Shown here piece by piece: positions 26,419 to 36,411 of a DNA stretch of 64,000 nucleotides. A model generated the notes under the pieces. The model was not told the DNA's origin and searched no databases. It saw nothing but the letters and a program-made list of their open reading frames with translations. Numbering within the stretch: the stretch's first letter is position 1; each line of letters opens with the position of its first letter. The DNA lies in the NCBI GenBank assembly GCA_020636005.1, contig JACJYR010000004.1, forward strand, positions 124,001 through 188,000, given 5' to 3'. The position numbers and the translations under genes are program-made. The DNA is from Lewinellaceae bacterium. Its GTDB lineage: Bacteria > Bacteroidota > Bacteroidia > Chitinophagales > Saprospiraceae.

Positions 26419-26790
26419 ATGGCCTTACGCACTGATTTTCCAAACCCCGAAACGGAATACCTCGGCGGGCAAAGCGATGGATATGTTTACCGCACAGTTT
26501 TCAGCGGGGCCACCCTTGCCGCCAGCTTTGAAATGCTGCGGCAATTCCTGAAAGAGGAGGGCTACGGTGACGTACCGTTACCCGGGAATGTGGCGGAGTT
26601 GGAGATGTTCCGCTTGCCAACCCGTAACCGGCAAATCCTCCTTTTCGAGGACAATGGGTACGTCCACAACCCCATTAAGATATTGTTCCCTAATCATGGC
26701 AAACAAAAAAAGGCATTGATCCTGGAGGTTTATAACGAGGCTGCCCCGCAGCATTTATTGCGGTTTCATGGAAAGATGGACAAAAGGTAG
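26419..26790 (+). CDS. Small protein of unknown function
   Basis: 123 residues, no signal peptide or membrane segment. The composition is that of a folded cytoplasmic protein: MLRQFLKEEGYGDVPLPG, a strand-rich centre (RQILLFEDNGYVHNP) and a final KALILEVYNE. I do not recognise the family. A -7 element precedes it and a dispersed repeat element lies just upstream. The convergent PorV-like gene ends 83 bases away. Probably a real gene. Confidence 0.6.
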   Translation: MALRTDFPNPETEYLGGQSDGYVYRTVFSGATLAASFEMLRQFLKEEGYGDVPLPGNVAELEMFRLPTRNRQILLFEDNGYVHNPIKILFPNHGKQKKALILEVYNEAAPQHLLRFHGKMDKR

Positions 26791-26873
26791 GCATCTGTTT
26801 CTGAAAACAGCACGACATCTTACGATTGCCCGTTGATGATGGGCTTCAACCCCCCGCCTATGCACCATTTCTA

Positions 26874-27986
26874 TCACGGGGCCGTGCTTTTTTTCTTGGG
26901 TTTCAAATCAAGCTGCAGGGAAATGACGTGAGAATAACGGTTTTGAGAATCCCCCACATCAGTAAAGGCATAGTCGATCCGAAGGCTGAATAATTGGAGG
27001 CCAATGCCGATGGAAGGCCGGGAAATGTAGGATTTGGAGCCATCAAAATCTTTTTCCTGTTGCAACTGGCCGATGCCGCCACGGAGGAACAGGAATTTGT
27101 TGTAGTCAACCTCCAGGCCAAACGTGGGGTCAATACTGATGGGATCGCCTGAGATAAGTGTATTTCGTTTGCCATCGGTAGTAGCCAAAAAGTTGAACTC
27201 TGGAGCAAAGCCGAATTTCTTAAGTTGGAACAGATAGGCCACCCCCAGCAGGATTTGGGGCTTGGTTACTTCCAGGGAATTGATGTCGGGCAACTCCTGG
27301 CCGGCTGCCAGCAGTTGGGTTTTTTCTTCTTCAGTAAAAGTAACGTGCCAGGCATTGAAGGTGGAGGTAATATCCCGCCCCATGGCGCCGAACCTAAACT
27401 TGCCAATGCGGTACTGCAGCCCCAAATCCAGCCCGAAACCCCATGAACCAGCGAAGGAGCCGATGACCCTGCGAACCACTTTTACATTGCCGCCCATGTT
27501 GAGTTCCCGCCCTTCTTTTTTGGTCTTAAGCCGCTGGGCAAAACTGATGAGAAATGCATAGTCAGCCGATGAAAATGAAGTGATATTGTCGTAATTGACC
27601 GTCCCGTCATCCTCGAACAGGCTCAGGGTATTGGGAATGTCATCAATGCCGAAGCGGATAACCGAGAGGCCAAGCCGGCGGTTTTTGGTTGAGAACGGGA
27701 GGGTTATGCCCAGGTAGTCGAATTTACCCACGCCGGCAAACCATTCAGAGTGCATCCCGCCCAACTGCAGGCCCTTGTCCTCGCCAATTGCGGCAAGTCC
27801 TGCCGGGTTCCAATAGCCCGCCGTCACATCATCCACCGAGGCTACCACCGAGTTGCCCATGCCTTGGGCCTTGGCCCCTACCCCTATGGAGAGGAATTCA
27901 TTGCTGTATTTTTGACCAAATAAAGTGGTGAATAATAAGAGGTTGAAAAGCAGCAGGCTATTTTTTAGAGTAAGGTTGATTTTCAT
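26874..27986 (-). CDS. PorV/PorQ family outer-membrane protein
   Basis: 370 residues. A signal peptide ends at FGQ (about 25). The next stretch, FLSIGVGAKAQGMGNSVVAS, is the marker of the PorV/PorQ family, which has a FadL-like 14-strand barrel; DVTAGYWNPAGLA follows as in other members, and the rest shows alternating strands and ends with a basic tail. PorV is the T9SS shuttle that carries sorted cargo to the attachment machinery; PorQ and PorV2-type paralogues are less understood. This copy resembles the PorV2-like subgroup, but PorV itself cannot be excluded from the sequence alone. A -7 element (TATTTTTG on the minus strand) lies at 28074-28081. Confidence 0.85.
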   Translation of the reverse strand: MKINLTLKNSLLLFNLLLFTTLFGQKYSNEFLSIGVGAKAQGMGNSVVASVDDVTAGYWNPAGLAAIGEDKGLQLGGMHSEWFAGVGKFDYLGITLPFSTKNRRLGLSVIRFGIDDIPNTLSLFEDDGTVNYDNITSFSSADYAFLISFAQRLKTKKEGRELNMGGNVKVVRRVIGSFAGSWGFGLDLGLQYRIGKFRFGAMGRDITSTFNAWHVTFTEEEKTQLLAAGQELPDINSLEVTKPQILLGVAYLFQLKKFGFAPEFNFLATTDGKRNTLISGDPISIDPTFGLEVDYNKFLFLRGGIGQLQQEKDFDGSKSYISRPSIGIGLQLFSLRIDYAFTDVGDSQNRYSHVISLQLDLKPKKKSTAP

Positions 27987-28310
27987 GCAATCTGAATTTT
28001 TTTTGATAAACGACCCTATCTTGTTTAAAGTGTAAGGTTAACATCTGGCACCTGACAATTAGCAGGTTCGGTGCAAAAATAGCGATTCCAGCTTGATGCA
28101 ATGTAATGCCGGGAAATGAACCCCCTCCCTACTTTTACAGGGTGGATGTATTTTGAGTTGCTACAGAAACCCGGTACTCAAAGTCAACAAAATCCCATTT
28201 TTCCCAACTTATGATTGCCTGATTTTCAATAGAATAAAGATATTTGTTCCTACCAAAAGCGTTTGGTAAAATGTATAAATTTCCCAACCGGGCATCTTCA
28301 TAGCATAAAA
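27987..28310. other. 324-base divergent intergenic region
   Basis: It holds the minus-strand -7 element at 28074-28081 for the PorV-like gene and a palindrome TACCAAA-AGCG-TTTGGTA at 28251-28268 before the EAD/TPR gene. No other gene is seen. Confidence 0.5.
28251..28268. promoter_or_regulatory. Palindrome upstream of the EAD/TPR gene
   Basis: Perfect 7-bp arms with a 4-base centre, 42 bases before the ATG at 28311. It could be an operator; the role is inference. Confidence 0.3.
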
Positions 28311-29957
28311 ATGATGGACAAACAACAAATGGTGGCCAAGGCGAAAGCACTCATTGCCAATTCTGAACCAGAGGAGGCCTTGGATCTGGTCAGTGCTTTT
28401 TTACAGCAAGATCCAAAACACGGTGTGCTCTACCGGGAAGCGCTGCGTATTGCTGCATTTTACAACAAAACAAAAAAGGAGGAGGGACGGGGCACCATCA
28501 GCTTCGAAAATGCAAAACTAAGTTACAACCAAATCAACGACAGCCTACTCAACCTTATCGCTTTTATCGAAAACGGTGACCTTAACCCCGAGGCCCTCAC
28601 CCCCCCTGATACATCTTGGAAAGGGTACTACCGTTCCCATAAATGGCAGAGTATCACAGCTTTTTCTGCGCTGCTCATTGCCCTGGCAGCGTTGTGGTGG
28701 GTTTATCAGAACAGCCAGGATAATAAGGCGGCAATTGAGGACAGCAAGCTGACCGTGATGGACTGCCCTTTCCCGCAAGGCGACGCCTTTAATATAATGT
28801 TGCTCCGCTTTTTCCTCCCCGGCGGGGGCGATTTGTACCCGGAAGGGTTGATTGCCGAGCAGTTGGAAAGCTTTTGCTCCGCCAACCAGATTAAAGCAGC
28901 CATCGAAATCATGAAAAAACCTGAAAAGCCGGACCGCCTGATGGATTACGCCACGGCTGATACCATTGGAAAAATGTGCAAAGCAAAAATGGTGATTTGG
29001 GGCCGGGCAGAAAAAAATGGTACCGAGAGCGAGATCAAAACCCGTTTCAAATACCTTGGCACGGACGGCGACATTGCCCTGAGCCAAATCAAATGGCAGG
29101 GTGAAAATCAGTTGGGTGCAGAAAAGACCTTGTCCAGCCTCGTATCCCAGGGCGAACTGTTCGAAGACATAGAAAAAGTCATCCTGCTGGTTCAGGGAAT
29201 TATCGCTACCGAATCGGACAAGACACAACTGGCGATGAACAGCCTCGAAAACCTGGACATGCACGATTCGACCGCCCTGCTGGTGAAAGGGATGGTGCTG
29301 GCAGAAAACTACCTGAAGGTGGGCGACAACCCCAAAGCACTGGCCACTTACGATTCCGTACTGAACACACATCCCGACTATTGGTTGGCCCGCAACAACA
29401 AGGGCATGTTGGAAATGCAGCAAGGCGATTATCTTTCCGCTATCGAAGACCTTTCCGCCGTGATAGAAAAAAAGCCGGACAATGCAGGCCTGCTGTTAGC
29501 AAGGGGCAGGGCATTCGAAATGTCGGAGCAGCTACTCCCGGCAAGGGAAGACTATCAAAAGGTAGTAGATTTGAAAGCCGAAGAGGCTCCGGCGGCAGGC
29601 AAATTATTGGAAAGTGCACAGTTGAAAATTGACAAATACCAACAGATCATCGAACAGGTGGAACAAAAGGACGTGCGCCGCCGCACCGCTAAAGATACCC
29701 TGGCCATCGTTGAAGCCCACCGAAGCCTCGGCCAAAATGAACAGGCTAACAAGCTGGTGGCCAATAGCCGGATTACCCATCCGGCAGATCCTTTTCTCCT
29801 GGCACAACAGGTGGAAACTTTGCTTCGCCAGCGCAAAAAGGCAGAAGCTCAAAAAGTGGTGAAGGATGCCGAAAAAACCGGCGTGAAAAAAGAGGAAATA
29901 GCCAAGAAAAGTAAAAACCTAACTGTGAAACGGTTTTTACTCAAAGGATTGGATTGA
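28311..29957 (+). CDS. Effector-associated domain (EAD11-like) - TM - TPR protein
   Basis: 548 residues from the ATG at 28311; the frame extends 16 codons to a TTG. Residues 5-85 match the helical effector-associated domain 11 pattern: a short helix, EEALDLVSAFLQQDP, LYREALRIAAFYNKTKKEEG, GTISFENAKLSYNQINDSLL and a final helix. Then come one membrane helix (about 115-135, ALLIALAALWW), a TolB-N/CsgG-like segment beginning FNIMLLRFFLP and ending KAKMVIWGRA, and a C-terminal TPR array (about 290-545). EADs are homotypic adaptors known from bacterial conflict and signalling systems; here one is on the cytoplasmic side and the TPRs would face the periplasm. Same-strand TPR and barrel genes follow. 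The partner effector is not in the window. Confidence 0.75.
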   Translation: MMDKQQMVAKAKALIANSEPEEALDLVSAFLQQDPKHGVLYREALRIAAFYNKTKKEEGRGTISFENAKLSYNQINDSLLNLIAFIENGDLNPEALTPPDTSWKGYYRSHKWQSITAFSALLIALAALWWVYQNSQDNKAAIEDSKLTVMDCPFPQGDAFNIMLLRFFLPGGGDLYPEGLIAEQLESFCSANQIKAAIEIMKKPEKPDRLMDYATADTIGKMCKAKMVIWGRAEKNGTESEIKTRFKYLGTDGDIALSQIKWQGENQLGAEKTLSSLVSQGELFEDIEKVILLVQGIIATESDKTQLAMNSLENLDMHDSTALLVKGMVLAENYLKVGDNPKALATYDSVLNTHPDYWLARNNKGMLEMQQGDYLSAIEDLSAVIEKKPDNAGLLLARGRAFEMSEQLLPAREDYQKVVDLKAEEAPAAGKLLESAQLKIDKYQQIIEQVEQKDVRRRTAKDTLAIVEAHRSLGQNEQANKLVANSRITHPADPFLLAQQVETLLRQRKKAEAQKVVKDAEKTGVKKEEIAKKSKNLTVKRFLLKGLD

Positions 29958-30304
29958 AGTACACTTTACGCCAATAGGTACTGAGTCTAAAATAGGATTT
30001 ACACATCTATTTGCCCTGTGCTTTGCCAACCATCGCATTAAAACATCCTGCTTTGCCCCGTCTCCATTAGAATGATAGCATTGATTGATTACCGTATTTC
30101 ACCAAAACAAAAAGAATGGCAACTTTTCCCTATCCGCCCTGCCTTTCAAATTTTTCATAATTTCACCGCTTCAACTTTCGTTAGTGGAAAATTACAACCA
30201 TCCCAAGGCGATTTACAGCAAATCAATATCACCAACAAGAACCTGACAACTTGCCGATAAACTTCTACATCTTTGACATACACATTGTTTCAGCCAAACC
30301 ACGT
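29958..30304. other. 347-base spacer before the long TPR gene
   Basis: Nothing recognisable beyond two near-copies of CTG(T)GCTTTGCC at about 30015-30056. Short frames here have no coding features. Confidence 0.4.
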
Positions 30305-33300
30305 ATGATGAACAGACTCAGCTTTTTGCTCCTGGTGGCAGCCTCCTGCCTGACCTTACAAGCGGGCGCCCAGACTTCCACTGTTTTTACCGAAGCCAAC
30401 CTGGCCTATAAAAAAGGGGAGGACTTTTTTAATCAAGGCTTGTACGGCTATGCCATTACCGAATATAAAAGTGCCATCGATCAGTTGTTGCCCGTTAACG
30501 AACCCCAATGGGAACACCTGAAAATGCGTGCAGAGCTTGGCTACGCCAAGTCTGCGGTGCGGCTCGACCTGCCCGACGGGGAAAAACTCATCCTCGACTT
30601 CATCCGCAAGTACAAGCCCGATCCATTGGCGAGCCTGGCGCTGCTGGAGGTAGCCAATTATTTTTTCAACGCCAAAAAATACGATAAGGCGCTGGAATTT
30701 TTCCAACAGATCAATCCCAGGGACCTGAGCAAACAACAGCGGGACGAGCTATACTTCAAGATGGGGTACAGTCAATTTGTCCAGAAAAATTTCCGGGAGG
30801 CAGAGGCCAATTTCCTGCAAATCAAGGATACCCAAAACGAATATTTCTACCCTGCCAACTATTACTATGGCCTCTGCAAGTTTTTCCAGACCAAATATAC
30901 GGATGCCATCAAGAGCTTTCGGCTCGTCGAGCGCTCCACGGAATACAAACCGCATGTTCCCTATTACATCACCCAGATCTATTTTGCCCAGAGGGACTTC
31001 GATCAGGTGATAGCTTATGCCGAGCCAAAGCTTAACGACCGCAGCCTGCGCAATATCAACGATATGAACCAACTGGTCGGGCAGGCCTATTTTGAAAAAG
31101 GCGATTACGCAAAGGCCCTACCCTACCTGGAAAAACACGGGGAAAGCTCGGGCCGCATGACGGAGACAGAGTTTTATCAACTGGCATTTACCCAGTACAA
31201 AATGGGCAAGTATAAAAGCGCTGCCGACAACTTTGAAGAACTGAACGCCGTCAATTCCCTGCTGGGCCAGACAGCCCTCTACTACCTCGGCGATACCCGG
31301 CTGAAACTCAACGATAAAGTCGCTGCCCGCAACGCTTTTTCTGCTGCCTCTCGCATGAACTTCGACGCAGATATCCAGGAAAATGCGCTGATCAACTACG
31401 CCAAACTTTCCTACGAACTGAAATTTGACCGGGACGCACTGAACGCCCTGCAACAGATCAGGACTAGCTCGAAATATTACAACGACGCCCAGACACTGAT
31501 GAGCGAGATTTTTGTGAACACCCGCAATTACGATCAGGCCATTTCCACCCTGGAGGGCATGCCGAACAAAACACCAAAGCTGAAGGAAGCTTACCAAAAG
31601 GTACTTTACCTGCGGGGCCTTCAACTGTACCGGGACGGGAAATATGCCAATGCCAAAGACCTGCTGGTAAAATCGGTGAACAATTCCGTAAGCTCGGAAA
31701 CCAAGGCGCTGTCGTTATACTGGTTGGGCGACATTGCCCACCAGGAAAAAGACTACAACAAGAGCATTGACTATCTGAACCAGTTCCTGGCCCTGGCCAA
31801 AACACAGAAAGACCTGCCAGACGAATCCTCTGTTTTTACGGCCAATTACCTGCAGGGCTATAATTACCTGAAAAAGCTCAATTACACCACCGCACAAGGC
31901 TACTTCCAGGACGCCGTGGCCGGCATTAAGCGCAACCGCACTTTCATTCAAAATAAGGCAGTAAAGGATGGGGTGCTGGGCGATGCTACACTCCGGGCCG
32001 GCGACTGCCTTTTTAAACGCAACCAATATAACCAGGCCATACAGTTTTACGATGAAGCTGTGAATGCCCGCTATCCTGGTTTTGAATATGCTTTGTTCCA
32101 AAAAGCCATCATCGAGGGCCTTCGTGGCAACAACACCGATAAGATTATCGCACTGGAAAGCCTTGTGGAACAATACCCCCTGTCGCAATATGCCGACAAC
32201 GCCCTCTTTCAATTGGGCATCACTTATCAGGAAATCAAGCAGTCTTCCAAGGCAACGACCGCCTTCCAGACCCTGGTGGCCAAATACCCCAACTCCGATC
32301 TGGTGAATGACGCCCTGCTCCGCCTCGGCCTCGTAGCCTACAACCAGGGCAACAACCAGGGAGCTATTGAATACTACAAACAAGTGTTCTCCCATTCGCC
32401 CAGCAAGGAAGAGGCCGATGCGGCACTGGCTGCCCTCCGGGAAATCTACATCAAGGACATGGGCGATCCAGACGGATATGCTGCCTTCCTGGAAACCATC
32501 CCCGGATACAAACTCGACAACATCGGCAAAGACACACTGGCTTTCGATGCAGCCGAAACAGCCTATGAATCAGGTAATTATGAAAGAGCCGTCACCGCCT
32601 ATACCGACTACATCCGCAAGTACCCAACCGGTATCAATATTTTACCAGCCTACTACCACAGAGGGGAAAGTTACGCCGTGCTGAAACAATATGCAAAAGC
32701 CCTGGCAGACTACGAATGGGTCATTTCCAAAGGCCCGGGCCGCTACTATGTGGATGCGGTGGGCAAGGCCGCCCAGATCGCTTACAACAGTGAGCAAGAC
32801 TTTAAAAAGGCCTATGATTACTTCACTAAATGGGAACAGGTGGCCACCACCTCTGAAGACCGCTTCGAAGCGCAACTGGGCGCTATGCGGGCGGCCTACC
32901 GCCTGAACGATGTGGCCGCCGTCCAAACGGCGGCACGCAAAGTGGCCAACAATCCCGCCGCTACCGACGACCACCGGGCCACGGCAGAGTTTTACCTGGG
33001 CAAAATTGCCTATGACCGGAAGGATTATGCCGCCGCCATGCAATCTTTCAACCAGGTGGTCAAGATGAGCGACAACGAACAAACAGCAGAGGCCCGCTAC
33101 CTCATCGCCAATATCCACTACCTGAACCGGGATTTGGAAAAGGCCAAAAAGCGCTGCCTCGACAACAACAACGATAACTCCAACTACCCCTATTGGGTAG
33201 GGAAAAGCCTGCTCCTGCTCGCCGACGTTTTTGCCGAGCAGGGTGACTTATTCAGCGCCAGGACGGTGCTGGAAGCGCTGATTTCCAATTATGAAAACAA

Positions 33301-33412
33301 GACGGATGAAATCATCCCAACCGCACGGCAAAAACTTGATGCCCTCAACAAGCAAGCTGCTGGTTCGAGCAGGATCGACAACAGCAATAATTTTATGGAC
33401 GATGGGAATTGA
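30305..33412 (+). CDS. Large secreted TPR protein (about 1035 residues)
   Basis: 1035 residues from the ATG at 30305 (30308 is equally possible); the longer frame to 30251 lacks a signal. The signal peptide ends at LQAGAQ, so the protein is periplasmic. The whole mature part is a long solenoid of tetratricopeptide-type helical pairs, e.g. AYKKGEDFFNQGLYGYAITEYK, LFQLGITYQEIKQSSKATTAF and AEFYLGKIAYDRKDYAAAMQSF, about twenty-five in all, some of the YbgF/Sel1-like CpoB type. It probably serves as a scaffold in the periplasm. The next gene, 73 bases on, encodes an outer-membrane barrel, and this TPR-plus-barrel pairing recurs in Bacteroidota, which suggests they act together. Confidence 0.85.
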   Translation: MMNRLSFLLLVAASCLTLQAGAQTSTVFTEANLAYKKGEDFFNQGLYGYAITEYKSAIDQLLPVNEPQWEHLKMRAELGYAKSAVRLDLPDGEKLILDFIRKYKPDPLASLALLEVANYFFNAKKYDKALEFFQQINPRDLSKQQRDELYFKMGYSQFVQKNFREAEANFLQIKDTQNEYFYPANYYYGLCKFFQTKYTDAIKSFRLVERSTEYKPHVPYYITQIYFAQRDFDQVIAYAEPKLNDRSLRNINDMNQLVGQAYFEKGDYAKALPYLEKHGESSGRMTETEFYQLAFTQYKMGKYKSAADNFEELNAVNSLLGQTALYYLGDTRLKLNDKVAARNAFSAASRMNFDADIQENALINYAKLSYELKFDRDALNALQQIRTSSKYYNDAQTLMSEIFVNTRNYDQAISTLEGMPNKTPKLKEAYQKVLYLRGLQLYRDGKYANAKDLLVKSVNNSVSSETKALSLYWLGDIAHQEKDYNKSIDYLNQFLALAKTQKDLPDESSVFTANYLQGYNYLKKLNYTTAQGYFQDAVAGIKRNRTFIQNKAVKDGVLGDATLRAGDCLFKRNQYNQAIQFYDEAVNARYPGFEYALFQKAIIEGLRGNNTDKIIALESLVEQYPLSQYADNALFQLGITYQEIKQSSKATTAFQTLVAKYPNSDLVNDALLRLGLVAYNQGNNQGAIEYYKQVFSHSPSKEEADAALAALREIYIKDMGDPDGYAAFLETIPGYKLDNIGKDTLAFDAAETAYESGNYERAVTAYTDYIRKYPTGINILPAYYHRGESYAVLKQYAKALADYEWVISKGPGRYYVDAVGKAAQIAYNSEQDFKKAYDYFTKWEQVATTSEDRFEAQLGAMRAAYRLNDVAAVQTAARKVANNPAATDDHRATAEFYLGKIAYDRKDYAAAMQSFNQVVKMSDNEQTAEARYLIANIHYLNRDLEKAKKRCLDNNNDNSNYPYWVGKSLLLLADVFAEQGDLFSARTVLEALISNYENKTDEIIPTARQKLDALNKQAAGSSRIDNSNNFMDDGN

Positions 33413-33485
33413 GTGTGGTGGAGAGCATGAGAGAATGGTTGGAATTGAATCATTTTATTAACTAACGACTAACAATCAACAAAAT

Positions 33486-35198
33486 ATGGGTGCGATAAAA
33501 ATCAAAGCAGCTTTTTTCCTGGTGTTCATTTCTTCTATGGCGACTTATTCCTTCGCCCAGCCAGGCACCGATTTGCCGGCGGAACAGGTGGAGGTCATCA
33601 AAATTTTTGAGGCACAACTGGCCGAAAGTGAAAAGGTGGCTGTCAACCCGGAACTACCGCCCACCGATACTTCTATCCAGCGGCAGCAATACGACGTGCC
33701 GGCCAAATCCATCGAAGTGGAATACCAGGCACCCCGCATACGGCCCATCGCCCATAAGTCCGACGAGGATATCCCCGATGCATACAAGACATATTTAAAA
33801 TTGGGCGGAGGCCTGCCAAAATCCATTTACGGGGAAGGAGCCTTCAACACCCTTTTCAAACTCCAGGACAAAAGTACGGTGGACATTGGCCTCGACCTGC
33901 TGCACCATTCCGGCGACTATTCCACCGGCGATATTGAAAATAGACGGTTCTCCCTCACCAAGGCGGAGGGCAAGGGGACTTATTACTCCACCCAGGGCTA
34001 TGCCGTAGGTGCGAATATGGGCTTCACTTCTGATAAGGTCCATTACTACGGTTACAGCACGGATGTCCAAAACCCCGATGAATACCCTAATGGGACTTTT
34101 GAACCTGAGGCCGTCAGGCAGGTTTTCAGCACCTTTGATCTGGGCGCAAAAATTTTCAATGGAGTGCAAACGGCCGGCGACATTAACTACAGCGCCGGCG
34201 TGGATCTATACGTGCTTTCAGATCGCCAGGCTTCTGATGAAACGGGCCTTGATTTCAAATTAAAGGGCACAAAATGGTTTAAGGAAAAACATTCCTTGGA
34301 CATTGGCCTCCGCACTGACTTTACCTGGTACAATGACACCATGAACCTTTCCCAGACCTTGCACAACTACACACTTAGCCCTTCATTTACCTTTCATGCC
34401 AGTGCCATTAAAGTTAAAGTGGGTGCCAGGGTTGTTTCCAGCAACGACGAGTTCTTCCTTTTCCCCGACGCAGAAGTTGTAGCCAACATTACCGGCAACG
34501 AACTGGCATTTTATGTCGGCGTGGAAGGGGATTTACAAAAAAACAATTTCCGTGCGATCAGCAACTATAACCCCTTCATCCACTCCCGTTTCCCTGCACC
34601 AGACAATAATTTGCGGAATACAAAGTATTTTAACGTTTATGCCGGGTTCCGTGGAAATCTAAAGTTCTTTGAATATACCCTCCAGGCTGGCTACAAGCCA
34701 ACCAACGATCTTGCCCTTTATAAATTCGACTATGATTACAGGGATGCCAAAGGCATTTATGCATTTAACGTCGTGTACGACAATGCCGACATCTTCAACA
34801 TAGGTGGCTCCGTGAAGGCCGTCCCGTTGCGTGGCCTGGCAGTGACAGCTACCTTGAGCCAGAATATTTTCAACCTGCAGCGGGAGGACAAGCCCTGGCA
34901 CCTGCCGTCTTTTGAAGCCAATTTCCAGGTGCTCTACACCTTTTTACAAAACAAGGTCAACCTAAAGGCCCAACTGTACCTTGAAAACGGCGTACCCGCC
35001 AACCCCCGGCAAATCGGCCGGGCAGCCATCGACCTGGGCAGCCTTTATGATCTGAATATTGGCGGGGAATATTGGTTCGTCAAGAACATCGGTGCGTTTG
35101 TGAATATCAATAATATCTTGAACAACCATCGGCCCCGCTGGCTTTATTACCCCACGGTCGGGGCCAACTTCCTTGCTGGTTTTACGGCGAGGTTTTGA
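33486..35198 (+). CDS. TonB-receptor-like outer-membrane beta-barrel protein
   Basis: 570 residues. A signal peptide ends at SFAQ (about 25). A periplasmic linker (26-100) containing VEVEYQAPRIRPI-like sequence precedes a barrel with many amphipathic strands such as YLKLGGGLPKSIYGEGAF and GGEYWFVKNIGAFVNINNIL, ending in FLAGFTARF with the C-terminal aromatic. No plug domain is recognisable, so it is smaller than a true TonB-dependent receptor. Co-directional with and just downstream of the long TPR gene; the pair probably forms an envelope complex. Ends at a strong bidirectional terminator. Confidence 0.8.
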   Translation: MGAIKIKAAFFLVFISSMATYSFAQPGTDLPAEQVEVIKIFEAQLAESEKVAVNPELPPTDTSIQRQQYDVPAKSIEVEYQAPRIRPIAHKSDEDIPDAYKTYLKLGGGLPKSIYGEGAFNTLFKLQDKSTVDIGLDLLHHSGDYSTGDIENRRFSLTKAEGKGTYYSTQGYAVGANMGFTSDKVHYYGYSTDVQNPDEYPNGTFEPEAVRQVFSTFDLGAKIFNGVQTAGDINYSAGVDLYVLSDRQASDETGLDFKLKGTKWFKEKHSLDIGLRTDFTWYNDTMNLSQTLHNYTLSPSFTFHASAIKVKVGARVVSSNDEFFLFPDAEVVANITGNELAFYVGVEGDLQKNNFRAISNYNPFIHSRFPAPDNNLRNTKYFNVYAGFRGNLKFFEYTLQAGYKPTNDLALYKFDYDYRDAKGIYAFNVVYDNADIFNIGGSVKAVPLRGLAVTATLSQNIFNLQREDKPWHLPSFEANFQVLYTFLQNKVNLKAQLYLENGVPANPRQIGRAAIDLGSLYDLNIGGEYWFVKNIGAFVNINNILNNHRPRWLYYPTVGANFLAGFTARF

Positions 35199-35237
35199 AA
35201 GGATTTACTTGCTTGCTTTAAAATGTTGGATCAAAAA

Positions 35238-35272
35238 AGGCCGAACCGGAAAATTTCCGGTTCGGCCTATTT
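35238..35272. terminator. Bidirectional intrinsic terminator
   Basis: AGGCCGAACCGGAAA, one base, and its exact complement form a long GC-rich stem with ATTTTT after it on plus and TTTTTT on minus. It separates the convergent barrel and lipoprotein genes. Confidence 0.85.
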
Positions 35273-35292
35273 TTCATTGAAAAACTGCCTGC

Positions 35293-36129
35293 CTACCACC
35301 AACGCCTGATGGTGATTTCTTGCTGGGCTCCATTGGGCAAAGTCAACGTTGCCTTGTTGTCGCAAGTACCGGTTCCATAGTCCAGCGTCAGGGTTTTACT
35401 ATCAATGGTGAGTGTGATAAGGCCTTGGGAAAGCCAGGGGCACAGCTTATTTTTCAGTAGTGGTTCTTCAATGGTTGCCGTGTAGGCTTTATCGTTTCGG
35501 TTAATACCGTTGGCGTTGCCAGTCACTTCAAACACATTATCGGAAAGGATAAATGGGGTCTGCCCCCCTGCAGTTTGGGTAAGCAGGTAATTCGATTCCC
35601 AAGTGGTAGAGGTGCCGTTGGGGAAAGTGATCTTGCCATTAGACACGGTGCGGGAAAAGGTAATGTTGCCATTCTGGTCGTATCCTTCGTTGATAATGGT
35701 GCGGAGGCCTTCAATTTGGGCATTGTCCACAAAAAATTGGTCGAACGTAGCGGTGCGCACCGATCCTTCTTCCCAAATAGCTGCCGACTGTTCCACGATA
35801 ATTTTGCCTTTCCTGATGCGCCCATAGGGGCCTTCGCAGCCGTCGCCAAAATCTATCGTAATAGTCCTGGGAAATGAGGCATCGGCAGGTTCTACGGTTA
35901 CAGTGGGGCAGCCCGTAAATCCACCGCCGCCATCCCTGGTTTCAATAGCCCAGTCCTCCTGATCCTCTGCATCCTGGAAGTAGTTTTCTGCCGTAGATTG
36001 GTCTTCACTGGTAGTCGTTATACTTTCTGTAAAACCCTCATCCACATTGTTGTCCTTGTCTAACCTGCAGGCAGTAAAGGCAATCGCTACTGTTAGAATG
36101 GTGAAAGCAAGCCATTTTATTGAATTCAT
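35293..36129 (-). CDS. Lipoprotein of unknown function
   Basis: 278 residues from the ATG at 36129; the frame extends to a TTG at 36174 without a better signal. The lipobox is AFTAC near residue 20. A short acidic linker follows, then a beta-rich domain with TITIDFGDGCEGPYGRIRKG, ITFPNGTSTTW and a final TLPNGAQQEITIRRWW. Four or so Cys residues (CPTV, GDGCEG, CPWL, GTCDN) may form disulfides in the periplasm. I do not recognise a named family with confidence, though the architecture is common among Bacteroidota lipoproteins. Monocistronic. Confidence 0.75.
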   Translation of the reverse strand: MNSIKWLAFTILTVAIAFTACRLDKDNNVDEGFTESITTTSEDQSTAENYFQDAEDQEDWAIETRDGGGGFTGCPTVTVEPADASFPRTITIDFGDGCEGPYGRIRKGKIIVEQSAAIWEEGSVRTATFDQFFVDNAQIEGLRTIINEGYDQNGNITFSRTVSNGKITFPNGTSTTWESNYLLTQTAGGQTPFILSDNVFEVTGNANGINRNDKAYTATIEEPLLKNKLCPWLSQGLITLTIDSKTLTLDYGTGTCDNKATLTLPNGAQQEITIRRWW

Positions 36130-36411
36130 GTCTTTAAATTTTTTTGGTGAAAGTTGATATTGGTTTGTTTTCAAATGTGCACCCTTGAAAACAAAAGGAT
36201 AATTGTTGCTTATGGTACCAAAATTTTAGGTATAGTCAGATAGACCTGGATTCAGAAGGGAAGTTTAAAAGGAGGGTATTAAACTTAATCAAAACTTGCT
36301 ATCCCGAATCCGTTGGGTTAATAACGAAAAGGCCCTTAACAACCCTACCGGGCAGCAAATTTTTTATTTTGGTATAAAAGAAAATAGGGAAAAAGCAGCC
36401 GAGACCCGCCC

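Noticed and set aside
26791..26873. GCCC/GGGC hairpin between convergent genes as terminator
   Set aside because: Only 4 bp of stem and no T tract.
30072..30260. 62-codon plus-strand frame before the long TPR gene
   Set aside because: No signal, motif or plausible start context; overlaps the non-coding spacer.
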